Source: Deltaproteobacteria bacterium (GTDB lineage: Bacteria > Desulfobacterota > DSM-4660 > Desulfatiglandales > HGW-15). From it: a DNA stretch of 64,000 bases. The stretch covers positions 1 through 64,000 of the forward strand of contig JAGVAP010000112.1 in the NCBI GenBank assembly GCA_020060215.1. The letters are read 5' to 3'. A program made the position numbers and the translations under genes. This document shows, piece by piece, positions 34,501-44,534 of this stretch. The first letter of the stretch is position 1. The number at the start of each line of letters is the position of its first letter. The notes beneath the pieces are model-generated. The model ran no database searches and had not been told where the DNA came from. It was given only the letters and a program-made list of their open reading frames with translations.

Positions 34501-35415
34501 ATGCTGTTCAGCGAATACTATCTCACCATCATGATTTTCGTCGGCGTCTGGATCATCGCCACGCTGGGCCTCAACATCATCACGGGGTATGCCGGACAGT
34601 TCCACCTCGGGATAGGCGTGTACATGGGGACAGGGGCCTACGCCTCGGCGCTTCTGACGACCGGACTGGGGATCTCCTTCTGGTTCAGCCTGCCCATTGC
34701 CGTCTTCGTCTCGTCCCTGATGGGTTTGGTGACGGGGCTGCCCGCGCTCAGGGTCAAGGAGGATTTCCTTGCGGTGGCGACGATCGGCATGGTCTTTGTC
34801 TTCGAGTCGCTGCTGATCTACCTCCCCTACTTCGGGGGGCCCATCGGGATCGGCTCCATCCCGCCCCCCGCGTGGTTCGGGGGCCCCATGCCGAAGGTCC
34901 CCTACCTGGTGTTGGTGCTGCTCTTCGTGCTGGTCAGCGTGTGGGTCAACCTCAAGCTGGTCAACTCCTGGGCCGGGCTGGCCTGGGAAAGTCTCAGGGA
35001 GGATGAACTGGCCGCATCCATGACCGGAACGGACATCCGCCGATTCAAGATCTTCGCCTTTGTGGTCGGTGGGGCCTACTGCGGGTGCGCCGGGGTTCTC
35101 TACGCCCACTTCATGAGCTACATCACCCCCTACGATTTCGGCTTCCTGCCCTCCATCTACATCCTGGCCATGCTGGTCTTCGGGGGCATCGGGACGATCA
35201 GGGGGGCGGTCTTCGGCGCCGCCTTTCTCACCGTCATGCCGGAGCTCTTCAGGTTCGTCCAGGAGTACCGCAACTCCATCTACGGTCTCCTCCTCGTGTT
35301 CATGATGCTGTTCGAGCCCAAGGGCCTCCTCGGGGACGGCAGTTTCGTCTGGGAGAAGCTCCTCTCCCTTTTCCGGAAAAGCAGGAGCCTTACGAGCAGC
35401 AGAGGGAGGGCCTGA
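34501..35415 (+). CDS. livM: LIV-type ABC permease 2
   Basis: This second permease of 304 residues shows WIIATLGLNIITGYAGQFHL and FKIFAFVVGGAYCGCAGVLY, both characteristic of LivM. The ribosome binding site GAGG overlaps the end of livH. Its stop overlaps the start of livG by one base (TGATG), so the chain is translationally coupled. Confidence 0.92.
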   Translation: MLFSEYYLTIMIFVGVWIIATLGLNIITGYAGQFHLGIGVYMGTGAYASALLTTGLGISFWFSLPIAVFVSSLMGLVTGLPALRVKEDFLAVATIGMVFVFESLLIYLPYFGGPIGIGSIPPPAWFGGPMPKVPYLVLVLLFVLVSVWVNLKLVNSWAGLAWESLREDELAASMTGTDIRRFKIFAFVVGGAYCGCAGVLYAHFMSYITPYDFGFLPSIYILAMLVFGGIGTIRGAVFGAAFLTVMPELFRFVQEYRNSIYGLLLVFMMLFEPKGLLGDGSFVWEKLLSLFRKSRSLTSSRGRA

Positions 35416-36179
35416 TGTCCATACTGGAGGTGCAAGGGCTGAGCATGAACTTCGGCGGCCTCGCGGCGCTGTCCAACGTGGACATCTCCGTCGAGGCGCA
35501 GGAGATCCTGGGCATCATCGGGCCGAACGGGGCGGGGAAGACCACGCTCTTCAGCCTGATCTCCGGGGTCCTGAAGCCCACCGCCGGGCAAATCGTCTAC
35601 AAGGGTCGTCCGATCATGGGCCTGAACCCCAGCCGGATCGCGAGCCTCGGCATCGGGAGGACCTTTCAGATCGTCCGGCCGTTCCAGGAGCTGACCGTGC
35701 TGAAGAATATCCTGGCCGGGCTGGGCTCCAAGTACTGCGGCAGCTTTTTCGCCTGTTGGGGGCAGTTCAAGAAGGGCGGCCACCTTCAGGAGGCGCGGGA
35801 TATCCTGAAACAGGTGGACCTCGAACGCTACGAAGAGGAGCTTGCCAAAAACCTCCCTCTCGGGCTCTTGAGGAGGCTGGAGATCGGAAGGGCCCTGGCG
35901 ATTTCCCCGACCCTGATCCTCCTGGACGAGTCGTTTTCAGGCCTCTCCCACCAGGAGATCGCGTCGCAGACGGCGCTCGTCCGCAGGCTGCGGCAAGAGG
36001 GGAAAACCATCCTTCTCATCGAGCACAACATGGAAGTGGCCATGACCATCTGCGACCGCATCGTCGTCCTGGAATACGGCAAGAAGATCGCCGAAGGGCT
36101 CCCCGCGGAGATCCAGAACGATCCCCTGGTGATCGAAGCGTACCTGGGTGAGGAGGGCAGCCTTGCTCGAGCTGAATGA
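35415..36179 (+). CDS. livG: LIV-type ABC ATPase 1
   Basis: This ATPase of 254 residues has Walker A GPNGAGKTT and a LivG-type insertion after RTFQIVRPFQELTV. Two motifs depart from the family norm. The signature region reads LPLGLLRRLEIG where LPYGQQRRLEIA is usual, and Walker B reads LILLDESFSGL with Ser in place of the Pro after DE. The catalytic Glu and the switch His (IEHNME) remain, so it should work. The other subunits in the operon are ordinary. Confidence 0.9.
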   Translation: MSILEVQGLSMNFGGLAALSNVDISVEAQEILGIIGPNGAGKTTLFSLISGVLKPTAGQIVYKGRPIMGLNPSRIASLGIGRTFQIVRPFQELTVLKNILAGLGSKYCGSFFACWGQFKKGGHLQEARDILKQVDLERYEEELAKNLPLGLLRRLEIGRALAISPTLILLDESFSGLSHQEIASQTALVRRLRQEGKTILLIEHNMEVAMTICDRIVVLEYGKKIAEGLPAEIQNDPLVIEAYLGEEGSLARAE

Positions 36180-36867
36180 CATCGAGGTCTATTACGGAAA
36201 GGTGCGGGCCCTCAAAGGGGTGTCCCTCCGCGTCGAGAAGGGACGGATCTTCTCCGTCCTGGGGGCGAACGGGGCCGGCAAGACGACCCTCCTGAGCGCC
36301 GTCATGGGGCTCATCCATCCTGCCAAGGGCGGTATCAGGCTGGACGGGGCGGACGTCTCCAGGAAGGAGCCTCACCAGCGGGTCCCCTTGGGCATAGCCC
36401 TCGTTCCGGAGGGAAGGAGGATCTTCCCCGACTTCAGCGTCGAAGAGAACCTCCGGATGGGCGCCTACCAGAGGAGGGACAGACAGGGGATCGAAGCCGA
36501 TCTCGAGAGGATCTACCGGTTGTTTCCCATCCTGCGGGAACGGAAGAGACAGCGCTCCAAGACCCTCAGCGGGGGTGAGGCCCAGATGCTGGCCCTGGGC
36601 AGGGCGATCATGCTCCGACCCAGGCTCCTCCTGCTGGACGAGCCTTCCATGGGGCTCATGCCGGCGGCCATTGCAGAGATCTTCAAGGTCGTGAAACGGC
36701 TGCCGGAGGAGGGGGTGACCGTCCTCCTGGTGGAGCAGAACGTGAAAAAGGCCCTGGAGATCAGCGACGAGGCGGCCGTGCTGGAGCTGGGAGCGATTGC
36801 CCTCTCCGGCAGGGCGAAGGACCTGGTGGAGAACCCCAGGGTAAGAGAAGCGTACCTGGGGGGGTAA
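36163..36867 (+). CDS. livF: LIV-type ABC ATPase 2
   Basis: This second ATPase has Walker A GANGAGKTT, signature LSGGEAQML and Walker B LLLLDEPSMGL, then LLVEQNVKKAL. The start is TTG 36163. TGAGGAGG lies six bases upstream, and the resulting N-terminus MLELNDIEVYYGKVRALKG is the standard LivF beginning. GTG 36148 is in frame but has no ribosome binding site. The first 17 bases overlap livG. Confidence 0.92.
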   Translation: MLELNDIEVYYGKVRALKGVSLRVEKGRIFSVLGANGAGKTTLLSAVMGLIHPAKGGIRLDGADVSRKEPHQRVPLGIALVPEGRRIFPDFSVEENLRMGAYQRRDRQGIEADLERIYRLFPILRERKRQRSKTLSGGEAQMLALGRAIMLRPRLLLLDEPSMGLMPAAIAEIFKVVKRLPEEGVTVLLVEQNVKKALEISDEAAVLELGAIALSGRAKDLVENPRVREAYLGG

Positions 36868-36928
36868 GAGGATTCTACCGGAGTGATCGATCGCCGTCAC
36901 TTCGGATCGCGTGAAAACAGAGGTGCTT

Positions 36929-38314
36929 ATGGATTTGAGAGATCTGATCAGGACCCTCGAAGACAAGGGTATGCTCCATCGGGTCCATGCGGAAGTGGAC
37001 AAGGAGTGGGAGATCAGCTGCATCGCCCGGCATGTGGCCTATCAGCCGGCGCCGAACCGCTACGGCCTCCTGTTTGAAAGGCCGAAAGGGTTCTCCATCC
37101 CGGTAGCGGTCAACCTCTTCGCCTCGCGGGACCTCTATATGGCGGCCCTCGGAGTGCGTTCGATCGAGGAGGTCTACGCGAAGTGGTTCGACTCGCAGTC
37201 CAAACCCCTGCCCCCCGTGGTGGTGGAGAGCGGACCCTGCAAGGAAAACATCTTCACCCGCGAACAGGTGGACCTGACCCGGTTTCCCATCCCGACCTGG
37301 ACCCCCGGTCTGGACCCGGCGCCCTATATCAGCGCGGGGTGTGTGGTGATCAAGGATCCGGAGACAGGGGCCCGCAACGTGGGGACCTACCGGATGATGC
37401 TCAAAGGCAGGGACAGGCTGGGCATTCTCATCCTGCCCTCCAAGGACGCCGGGATCATCTACTCCAAGTACGAGGCCATGAACAGGCCCATGGAGGTGGC
37501 CGTCTGCCTGGGTCCGCCGCCGACGGTCTGTATGACCTCGGTGGCCAGGGTGCCCTACGGGCTGGACGAGCTGTCGGTCTCCGGGGCGCTGCAGGGGAAG
37601 CCTCTCGATCTCGTGCGCTGCGAGACCGTGGACCTGGAAGTGCCGGCCCGAACGGAGATCGTGATCGAAGGGGTGGTCCCCCCGAGGGAAAGGGAGGACG
37701 AAGGCCCGTTCGGCGAGTTTGCCGGCTTCATGGGGCCGGAAGGGAAGCGGCCCTTCATCAGGGTCACTGCGGTGACCCACCGGAGCAACCCGATCTACCA
37801 TGCCTTCCTCGAACAGAAGCCGCCCAGCGAGGGGGCGGTTCTCAAGGACGTCGTGCAGGAAGGGGTGCTGCTGAACGCGCTGCGAAATCTCGGCATACCC
37901 GGCGTCCGGAAGATCTACGTGACCGAGGCGGGGGCACAGTACAACGTGATCGTCGCCGTCCGGAAGATGCACCCGGGACATGTGAAGCGGGTCATGCAGG
38001 GGTGCTGGGCGGCATACGCCGTGGGCTGCAAGCTCGTCATCGTGGTGGACGAAGACTGCGACGTCTATGACCCGAGGGATGTGGACTGGCACCTGGCGAC
38101 CCGGGTGCAACCGGATCGGGACGTGGTCATCATGTCCCAATGCACCGGCCATTCCCTCGACCCATCCATGCCGGAAGAGATGAGGGCCTGGGGGTCCAAG
38201 ATGGGCATCGACGCCACCAAGAAGTTCCCCTACCCCCCGGTTTCCCTGCCCCCGGAGGAGATGCTGGAGAAGGTAAAGGGGATGTGGTCCAGGTACAAAC
38301 TTCCGGACCTGTAG
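36929..38314 (+). CDS. UbiD-family decarboxylase 1
   Basis: This enzyme is a prenylated-FMN-dependent (de)carboxylase of aromatic or alpha,beta-unsaturated acids. The 461 residues start DLRDLIRTLEDKGMLHRV, as in UbiD. Conserved blocks are RNVGTYRMMLKGRDRLGI and the acidic active-site motif EDEGPFGEFAGF, with Glu at about residues 258 and 263. VPYGLDELSVSGALQG is shared with the second UbiD gene. No UbiX flavin prenyltransferase is seen in the window. ATG 36929 follows GAGGTG. It begins about 60 bases after livF and may be in the same transcript. Confidence 0.9.
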   Translation: MDLRDLIRTLEDKGMLHRVHAEVDKEWEISCIARHVAYQPAPNRYGLLFERPKGFSIPVAVNLFASRDLYMAALGVRSIEEVYAKWFDSQSKPLPPVVVESGPCKENIFTREQVDLTRFPIPTWTPGLDPAPYISAGCVVIKDPETGARNVGTYRMMLKGRDRLGILILPSKDAGIIYSKYEAMNRPMEVAVCLGPPPTVCMTSVARVPYGLDELSVSGALQGKPLDLVRCETVDLEVPARTEIVIEGVVPPREREDEGPFGEFAGFMGPEGKRPFIRVTAVTHRSNPIYHAFLEQKPPSEGAVLKDVVQEGVLLNALRNLGIPGVRKIYVTEAGAQYNVIVAVRKMHPGHVKRVMQGCWAAYAVGCKLVIVVDEDCDVYDPRDVDWHLATRVQPDRDVVIMSQCTGHSLDPSMPEEMRAWGSKMGIDATKKFPYPPVSLPPEEMLEKVKGMWSRYKLPDL

Positions 38315-38378
38315 GCAGGATGACTGTGCCCTGGGGCCATGTCTCAACCTATATCAACCAACTTGCAAGGAGTGAAAA

Positions 38379-40811
38379 ATGGCGGCAGAAGTGAAGATCG
38401 GCTTGTGTAAATGGTGCGACCACGATCAGTGTCACATCAAGTGCTACCTGGAAGACGGAAGGCTGGTCCGGGCCGGGAGCTTTCCCGAATCCCCTTTCCA
38501 GCCCTGGTTCGGGATCGAGCAGTGCGCGAAGATGGGCCACAACATCATCGAGCAGGTATACCATCCCAAGCGCCTGAAGTACCCCCTGAAGAGGGCCGGT
38601 GCCCGCGGAGAGAACAAGTGGCAGAAGGTCTCGTGGGAGCAGGCCTTCGACGAGATCGCGGGCAAGCTCGGGGACCTGAGGAAGAGCTACGGCGCCGAAT
38701 GTTTGGGAGGGACCTTCGGGCTCTACAACGAGCAGTGGGACATCGCCCGGTTCTTCAACCTCTTCGGCAGCCCCAACCTCGACAGCGTGGACGCGCGGAT
38801 CTGCGGAGGCCTTGAGGCATGGATGAACGTGGTGACCTACGGCGGCATCGCCCACTACGGCCCCCCCGACCCGGAGCACACCCAGCTCCTCGTGTTGTGG
38901 GCCAACCAGGCGCCCAAGACCAATCCCATCAAGTGGGCCCGGGGAAGGAGCGTCCCCAACCTGATCGTGATCGATCCCAGGAGGACCGAGGTGGCCATGC
39001 AGGCGGATCTCTGGCTGCAGCCGAGACCCGGCACCGACGGGGCCCTGGGGCTCGCATGGGTCAACGTCATCATCAACGAGGGACTCTACGACAAGGAGTT
39101 CGTGGAGAAATGGACCATCGGCTTCGAGGACCTGAAGAAAAGGGTCCAGGAATACGACCCCGAGACGGTCTCCGGCATCACGGGGGTCCCCAAGGACAAG
39201 ATCATCGCCGCGGCGAAGATGTACGGCACCATCAAGCCGGGCTTCATCCTCTGGGGTAGCCCCACCGCCTATGTCGGGCTCAACAGCGCGGAGATCGAAC
39301 GGACTCGCTGCATCCTCAGGGCCATTACGGGCAACCTGGAGGTGAGGGGAGGGAATCAGATCATCTACCCCTTTGCCAGGCAGGTGAAGCTCACCGAGCT
39401 CGAGCTCGCGGAGCGACTGCCCGAAGAACAGGTGAAAAAGGCCGTCGGTTCGGACCGCTTCAGGGTCATGTCCTGGCCGGGCTACTACCAGTTCCAGGAG
39501 CAGGCCCGCAAGTACATCCGCGCCTCCGTGATCCGCAGCGCCCCGGTGGCGGCGATCCTCAACGCGGCCCGCTCCGGGGTGCCCTACAAGATCCGGGCCC
39601 TTTTCGTCGTGGCCACCAACCCGCTCCTGACGGTTGCGGGAACCGGAAGGGTCTACGACGCATTGAAGGCGGTCGACCTGCTGGTGGTCCAGAACCACTG
39701 GATGACGCCCGAGGCCGCACTGGCGGACTACGTCCTGCCCACGACCATGTGGATCGAGAAACCGTCCTTCTCGTTCCTCGAGCATGCCAACTCCCTGATC
39801 ACCGGGCAGAGGGTGCTGCCCAAGTCCGTCCCCGGCGAATTCGACCTGAGGGACGACTACGACATCTTCCGCAACCTCGGCATACGCCTGGGCCAGGAGA
39901 AAGACTGGCCATGGGAGTCCCTGGAGGAGTGCTACGATTACCGGCTGAAGCCCCTGGGCATCTCCTGGGAGGAATTCTCGAGCAAGAAGTTCTGGATGAC
40001 CGATCCGCTCAAGCACAAGTTTTACGAGGAAGAAGGCGGTTTCCGGACGCCGACGGGGAAGGTGGAGCTGCGCTCCACGGTGTTCGAGAACCTGGGGTAC
40101 GACCCCTTGCCCTATTACGAGGAGCCTGCGGAAAGCCCGGTCAGGACGCCGGACCTGGCCAAGGAGTATCCTTACGTGATGATCAGCAGGCGGTCCAAGA
40201 CGTTTCTCCACTCCTCCCACCGCATGGTTCGGGGAATGCGCCGCATGCATCCGGAGCCGGTGGTCGAGATCCACCCCGACACCGCCCAAAGACACGGGAT
40301 CCAGGACGGCGACATGGTTTGGATCGAGACCCGCAGGGGAAAGATCAAGCAGCGCGCCCGGCTCTTCGACGGGATCCTGCCCAACGTGGTCAACCCGGAC
40401 TTCGGCTGGTGGTTCCCGGAAAAGGAAGCGGCGGAGCCGAGCCTCTTCGGCCTCTGGGAAAGCAATGTGAACGTCCTGACGTCGCTCGACCTCGATCACT
40501 GCTCCCAGAGCACGGGCACCTACTACCTGGGATGCTGCCTCTGCAAGATCAGCAAGGCCGAAGAGGGAGGCGCCCGCGCCACGGCGGATACCCCCCCGTG
40601 GGATCCGGCCAAGGTGAGGCCCCTTCAACCGGCCGCCAAGGGCATGCCCAAGTATCAGAGCCCTTGCGGGTACGTCTACGATCCGGAGATGGGGGACTAC
40701 CAGGGCGGCATCGCCGCGGGGACGCCCTTCGACTCGCTGCCGGAACAATGGGTCTGCCCGAAATGCTCCGCGCGGAAGGGCGCCTTTGTGCCGCTCAAGA
40801 AGAATGCGTGA
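38379..40811 (+). CDS. Mo/W-bisPGD enzyme with C-terminal rubredoxin-like domain
   Basis: This 810-residue enzyme is of the DMSO-reductase superfamily. N-terminal cysteines 10, 13, 18 and 49 should hold a [4Fe-4S] cluster; Asp14 follows the second and Lys51 follows the last. Cys142 (DARICGG) is placed to coordinate the metal. This layout is close to what I recall for tungsten acetylene hydratase (Cys9/12/16/46, Asp13, Lys48, Cys141). The pyranopterin domain runs to about residue 735. Residues 757-805 are a rubredoxin-like tail ([15 protein letters not shown], then [10 protein letters not shown]). Only three ligand cysteines are present: 763, 793 and 796. Position 760, normally Cys, is Gln. 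The start follows AAGGAGT. No signal peptide, so it is cytoplasmic. Confidence 0.88.
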   Translation: MAAEVKIGLCKWCDHDQCHIKCYLEDGRLVRAGSFPESPFQPWFGIEQCAKMGHNIIEQVYHPKRLKYPLKRAGARGENKWQKVSWEQAFDEIAGKLGDLRKSYGAECLGGTFGLYNEQWDIARFFNLFGSPNLDSVDARICGGLEAWMNVVTYGGIAHYGPPDPEHTQLLVLWANQAPKTNPIKWARGRSVPNLIVIDPRRTEVAMQADLWLQPRPGTDGALGLAWVNVIINEGLYDKEFVEKWTIGFEDLKKRVQEYDPETVSGITGVPKDKIIAAAKMYGTIKPGFILWGSPTAYVGLNSAEIERTRCILRAITGNLEVRGGNQIIYPFARQVKLTELELAERLPEEQVKKAVGSDRFRVMSWPGYYQFQEQARKYIRASVIRSAPVAAILNAARSGVPYKIRALFVVATNPLLTVAGTGRVYDALKAVDLLVVQNHWMTPEAALADYVLPTTMWIEKPSFSFLEHANSLITGQRVLPKSVPGEFDLRDDYDIFRNLGIRLGQEKDWPWESLEECYDYRLKPLGISWEEFSSKKFWMTDPLKHKFYEEEGGFRTPTGKVELRSTVFENLGYDPLPYYEEPAESPVRTPDLAKEYPYVMISRRSKTFLHSSHRMVRGMRRMHPEPVVEIHPDTAQRHGIQDGDMVWIETRRGKIKQRARLFDGILPNVVNPDFGWWFPEKEAAEPSLFGLWESNVNVLTSLDLDHCSQSTGTYYLGCCLCKISKAEEGGARATADTPPWDPAKVRPLQPAAKGMPKYQSPCGYVYDPEMGDYQGGIAAGTPFDSLPEQWVCPKCSARKGAFVPLKKNA

Positions 40812-40888
40812 CCCCATTCGATCGGCCGGGAAGGGGCCCGGCCCCTCCCGGCCCGGACGGCAAGACTCAATGGAGAGGAGGCTTAGAG

Positions 40889-41998
40889 ATGGTTCGAACC
40901 GGAAAGGTGAAAGTCGCGGCAGTGCAGACCATGCCGGTGCTTCCCATGAACAAGGCGGCCACGGTGGAAAAGGCCTGCCGGCTTATCGAAGAGGCAGGTC
41001 GGGAAGGCGCGCAGCTGGTGGTGTTTCCCGAAGGGTTCATCCCCATGTTTCCGAACTGGTCCATGGATATGCAGATCGAGAGCGAATGGTCGGATCTGCT
41101 GGTGGAGATGATCCTGAACTCGATCCAGATCCCCGGTGAGGAGACGAAGATCCTCGGCGAGGCGGCGAGAAGGGCCGGCACCTACGTCTGCATGGGCTGC
41201 AACGAGGTGGTGGAGGGGTATTCCGCGGTCCTCTACAACTCGCTGGTGTTCCTGAGCCCCGAGGGGAACGTGATCAGCCACCACCGCAAGCTGACCCCCT
41301 CGCACCGGGAGAGGGTCCTGCATGCCCGCGGCAATGCCGAGGACCTGTTCCACGTGGTGGAGACCCGGATCGGGAGGATCGGAGGGCTGATCTGCTATGA
41401 ACACCTCCAACCCCTCTTCAAATATGCCATGATGACCCAGGGCGAGCAGATCCACTGCGCCTGCTGGGCCGGATGGCCCGGATTCCCGCCTCCCGGGCGT
41501 TCCAATGCGCCCATCGACGATTACATGAGCAGGGCCTACGCGATCGAAGCGGCGTGCTTCGTCGTGCTTTCGGCGCCCTGGCTGCCGGCCGACCTGAGGG
41601 AGAAGTACGCCAGGGAGGGCCATGCGGGGATGAAGAACGCCCACTGGGGATTCATCGGAGGCAGCGGTGTGATCAACCCGGTCGGCGAGTACATCGCCGG
41701 TCCGCTGCTCGACTCCGAAGGGATCGTGTATGCGGAGGTCGACCTGAGAGACAGCCTGCGAAGGAAGTGCTACATCGATCCGGTGGGGAAGGACTCCCGC
41801 TGGGACGTCATACGACTGGACGTGGGTGACGGCCACTACACGCCCTTTGTCGCGGGATTCCCGAAAGTGAAAAAGGAGAGTGAGCAGGCCTTGCTGTTCT
41901 CCCGGAGGGCGGTCCCTGCATTGAAACAGGAGGATGATCTCAGAGGGCAGGTGAGGAAACTGACGGAAGAGGTTCTGAGACTGAAAGCAGAGGAATAG
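40889..41998 (+). CDS. Nitrilase-superfamily hydrolase
   Basis: This 369-residue carbon-nitrogen hydrolase has the catalytic triad Glu48 (VFPEGF), Lys134 (HHRKLTPSHRER) and Cys169 (LICYEHLQP). The length and the HRKLxPTxxER-like block place it with true nitrilases and cyanide hydratases rather than amidases. It would turn a nitrile into a carboxylate plus ammonia. The last 40 residues (QEDDLRGQVRKLTEEVLRL) form a helical tail likely used in spiral assembly. It sits between the Mo/W enzyme and aspartate dehydrogenase. GGAGG lies about nine bases before the start. Confidence 0.88.
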   Translation: MVRTGKVKVAAVQTMPVLPMNKAATVEKACRLIEEAGREGAQLVVFPEGFIPMFPNWSMDMQIESEWSDLLVEMILNSIQIPGEETKILGEAARRAGTYVCMGCNEVVEGYSAVLYNSLVFLSPEGNVISHHRKLTPSHRERVLHARGNAEDLFHVVETRIGRIGGLICYEHLQPLFKYAMMTQGEQIHCACWAGWPGFPPPGRSNAPIDDYMSRAYAIEAACFVVLSAPWLPADLREKYAREGHAGMKNAHWGFIGGSGVINPVGEYIAGPLLDSEGIVYAEVDLRDSLRRKCYIDPVGKDSRWDVIRLDVGDGHYTPFVAGFPKVKKESEQALLFSRRAVPALKQEDDLRGQVRKLTEEVLRLKAEE

Positions 41999-42015
41999 AC
42001 GAACCGGAGGCATTT

Positions 42016-42831
42016 ATGCGGGTAGCGCTCATAGGGTGCGGTGCGATCGGCAGGGTGATCCTGAAGGCCCTCCTGGAAAACCGGGTCCCTGGGGCCGTGG
42101 TGGCCGCCGCAGCGGAGGTCGGCTGCTCCCCCGATGCGGAGAAGATGTCGGCCGAGCGGGGGTTTCCGCTGGTGAAGGACCCGCTGAGGGTCCTGGACTT
42201 CGGCCCCGACCTGGTGATCGAGGCCGCCGGGCAGGAGGTCGTCCTCGAGTACGCCGAGAGGTTCCTCCAGGCAGGCAGAGACCTGATGGTGCTGAGCATC
42301 GGGGCGCTGGTGGACGGCGCCTTCCTTCGGAGACTGCTCGACGCTGCGGAGGCGAGGCGGGTCCGGCTCATCGTGCCCTCGGGTGCCATTGGGGGGCTGG
42401 ACACGATCAAGTCGGCCAGCCAGGGGGAGCTGACGGAGGTCTCCATTGTCAACATCAAGCCGCCCCAGGCCCTGGCGGGGGCGCCCTTTATCGTGAAGAA
42501 GGGGCTCGACCTCTTCGCGATCAGGACTCCCACCCTGATCTACGAGGGGTTTGCCGACGAGGCCGCCCGGGAGTTCCCGAAGAACCTCAACGTCACGGTC
42601 GCACTGAGTCTCGCGGGCATCGGACCCGAGAAGACCCGGGTGCAGGTGATCGTGGACCCGTCCGAGACGCGGAACATCCACGAGATCACCGCCAAAGGGG
42701 ATTTCGGGGAGGCCCTGTTCAGGGTCGCGAGCCTGCCTTCGCCCGACAATCCGAAGACCAGTCACCTGGCCGCCCTGAGCGCGGTCGCCACGCTGAGGAA
42801 CCTGGCGAGCCCGCTCCAGGTGGGGACGTAG
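42016..42831 (+). CDS. nadX: L-aspartate dehydrogenase
   Basis: This 271-residue NAD(P)-dependent enzyme interconverts aspartate and iminoaspartate (or oxaloacetate plus ammonia). A Rossmann start MRVALIGCGAIGRVILKALL, the VPSGAIGGLDTIKSA block and SLAGIGPEKTRVQVIVDP are typical of the family. It may feed NAD synthesis or, given the nitrilase and aspartase nearby, nitrogen assimilation. GGAGG lies seven bases before the start. It is 17 bases from the nitrilase and 19 from UbiD 2. Confidence 0.9.
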   Translation: MRVALIGCGAIGRVILKALLENRVPGAVVAAAAEVGCSPDAEKMSAERGFPLVKDPLRVLDFGPDLVIEAAGQEVVLEYAERFLQAGRDLMVLSIGALVDGAFLRRLLDAAEARRVRLIVPSGAIGGLDTIKSASQGELTEVSIVNIKPPQALAGAPFIVKKGLDLFAIRTPTLIYEGFADEAAREFPKNLNVTVALSLAGIGPEKTRVQVIVDPSETRNIHEITAKGDFGEALFRVASLPSPDNPKTSHLAALSAVATLRNLASPLQVGT

Positions 42832-42850
42832 CTGAGGAAAGGAGAGCAAC

Positions 42851-44449
42851 ATGGCATACTACCGGAGCCTCCGGGACTACATCGCGACGCTCGAGGCCAG
42901 GGGGAAGCTGGTGCGTGTCTCGCGGACGATGAACAAGGATACGCAGATCCACCCCCTGGTGCGATGTCAGTTCCGGGGCCTGCCCGAAAAGGATCGGAAG
43001 GCGTTTCTGTTCGAAAAGGTGACCGACAACCGGGGCCGGAGTTTCGATACCCCCGTACTGGTCGCCGCCTATGCGGCATCGAGGGAGATCTACGCCCTCG
43101 GCCTCCAGTGTGAGCCGCAGGAGATCTTCTCTCGCTGGAGGCAGGGCGTCCAGAACCCCATTGGAGCCGTGATGGTTCCCGACGGACCCGTTCATCAGGT
43201 CGTGCACACGGAGCCGGGGATCTCCTCCCCCGGCGGAGGGTTGGACCTCTTCCCCATCCCGATTTCGACTCCTGGTTTTGACGTGGCCCCCTACCTCACG
43301 GCCGCCCACTGGGTCACCAAGGATCCGGAGACCGGGATCAGGAACATCGGCAACTATCGGGGCCAGGTCAAGGCGCGAAGCCGGACCGGCGTGGGCCTGC
43401 GCCCGGAGCAGCACATCGGCATACACTGGCAGAAGTGCAAGGAACGGGGAGTCCCGTTGGAGGCGGCCTGCGTCATCGGCACGACTCCGAACGTGGTCTT
43501 CGCCGCCGTGGCGAAGGTCCCCTACGGGCTGGATGAGTATGCCGCCGCCGGCGGAATGGCGGGAGAACCCCTGGAACTGGTCCGCTGCAAGACCGTGGAT
43601 CTCGAGGTCCCGGCCCAGGCCGAGATCGTGTTGGAGGGCAGGATCTCGACGGAGTTCCTGGAGATGGAGGCCCCGTTCGGCGAGTACACGGGGATCACCG
43701 GGTACCGGACCATGAACCCCTACTTCGAGATCACCGCGATCACCCATCGTGAGAACCCCATCTGGACATCCATCATCAGCCAGATGCCCCCGAGCGAGAG
43801 CACGAAGATGAAACAGATCGGGGCCGAGGGGGTCATGTACAACTTCCTTCGCCACGGCTGCAACATCCCCGGCATCATGGACGTGGCCTGGCACGAGATG
43901 AGCGGAAGCTGGGAGTTCTGCGTCATTTCCATGAAGAAGACCAACCAGAGTCAGCCCTGGCAGGCCCTGAACGCCGCCGTTTCGCTGGACCCCTCCCTGG
44001 GGAAGATCTTCGTGGCCGTCGACGAGGACGTGGACGCCCGCGACCCGGAGGCCGTCATCTGGGCCCTCTCGTTCCGGATGCAGCCTCACCTGGACGTGCG
44101 CATCACCCAGGGGAAGTCTTCCCATTTCGATCCCTCGGCCGTTCCCATCGGGCTGCACTCGGTGGCCGATATCACCTATCCCCCGCCCCGTGGCACCTCC
44201 GCCATGCTCATCGACGCCACGCGGAAGTGGGATTACCCGCCGGTCTCCTTGCCTGCGCGGCCCTTTATGGAAGAGGCCCAAGAGATCTGGAAGGAGATGG
44301 GGCTGCCGCCTCTTCAGATGCGGACTCCCTGGCACGGGTATTCCCTGGGGCTCTGGACGAAAGAAGACGAGCAGGAGGCCGAGCTCGCCGTGAACGGCAG
44401 GTATTACGAAACGGGCGAGAAGAGGAAGGGGTACAGGAGCAAGGCCTGA
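42851..44449 (+). CDS. UbiD-family decarboxylase 2
   Basis: This second prenyl-FMN-type (de)carboxylase has 532 residues, longer than the first. It starts YYRSLRDYIATLEARGKLVR and has the block RNIGNYRGQVKARSRTGVGL and the active-site motif MEAPFGEYTGITGY. C-terminal residues from about 440 extend beyond UbiD 1. The two copies are clearly diverged, so they probably act on different acids or at different steps. The start follows GGAAAGGAGAG. A TRAP transporter follows directly. Confidence 0.9.
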   Translation: MAYYRSLRDYIATLEARGKLVRVSRTMNKDTQIHPLVRCQFRGLPEKDRKAFLFEKVTDNRGRSFDTPVLVAAYAASREIYALGLQCEPQEIFSRWRQGVQNPIGAVMVPDGPVHQVVHTEPGISSPGGGLDLFPIPISTPGFDVAPYLTAAHWVTKDPETGIRNIGNYRGQVKARSRTGVGLRPEQHIGIHWQKCKERGVPLEAACVIGTTPNVVFAAVAKVPYGLDEYAAAGGMAGEPLELVRCKTVDLEVPAQAEIVLEGRISTEFLEMEAPFGEYTGITGYRTMNPYFEITAITHRENPIWTSIISQMPPSESTKMKQIGAEGVMYNFLRHGCNIPGIMDVAWHEMSGSWEFCVISMKKTNQSQPWQALNAAVSLDPSLGKIFVAVDEDVDARDPEAVIWALSFRMQPHLDVRITQGKSSHFDPSAVPIGLHSVADITYPPPRGTSAMLIDATRKWDYPPVSLPARPFMEEAQEIWKEMGLPPLQMRTPWHGYSLGLWTKEDEQEAELAVNGRYYETGEKRKGYRSKA

Positions 44450-44534
44450 GCGGGCGAAGACCGGCATGCCGGCCGCGCGCACAACCGGGCCGGACAACTG
44501 AGAACCTTTTAGGGAGCAATGAGAGGAGGTTTCT

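Noticed and set aside
38349..40817. 822-codon antisense frame over the Mo/W enzyme
   Set aside because: Same shadow effect; the plus strand has every expected motif and a ribosome binding site.
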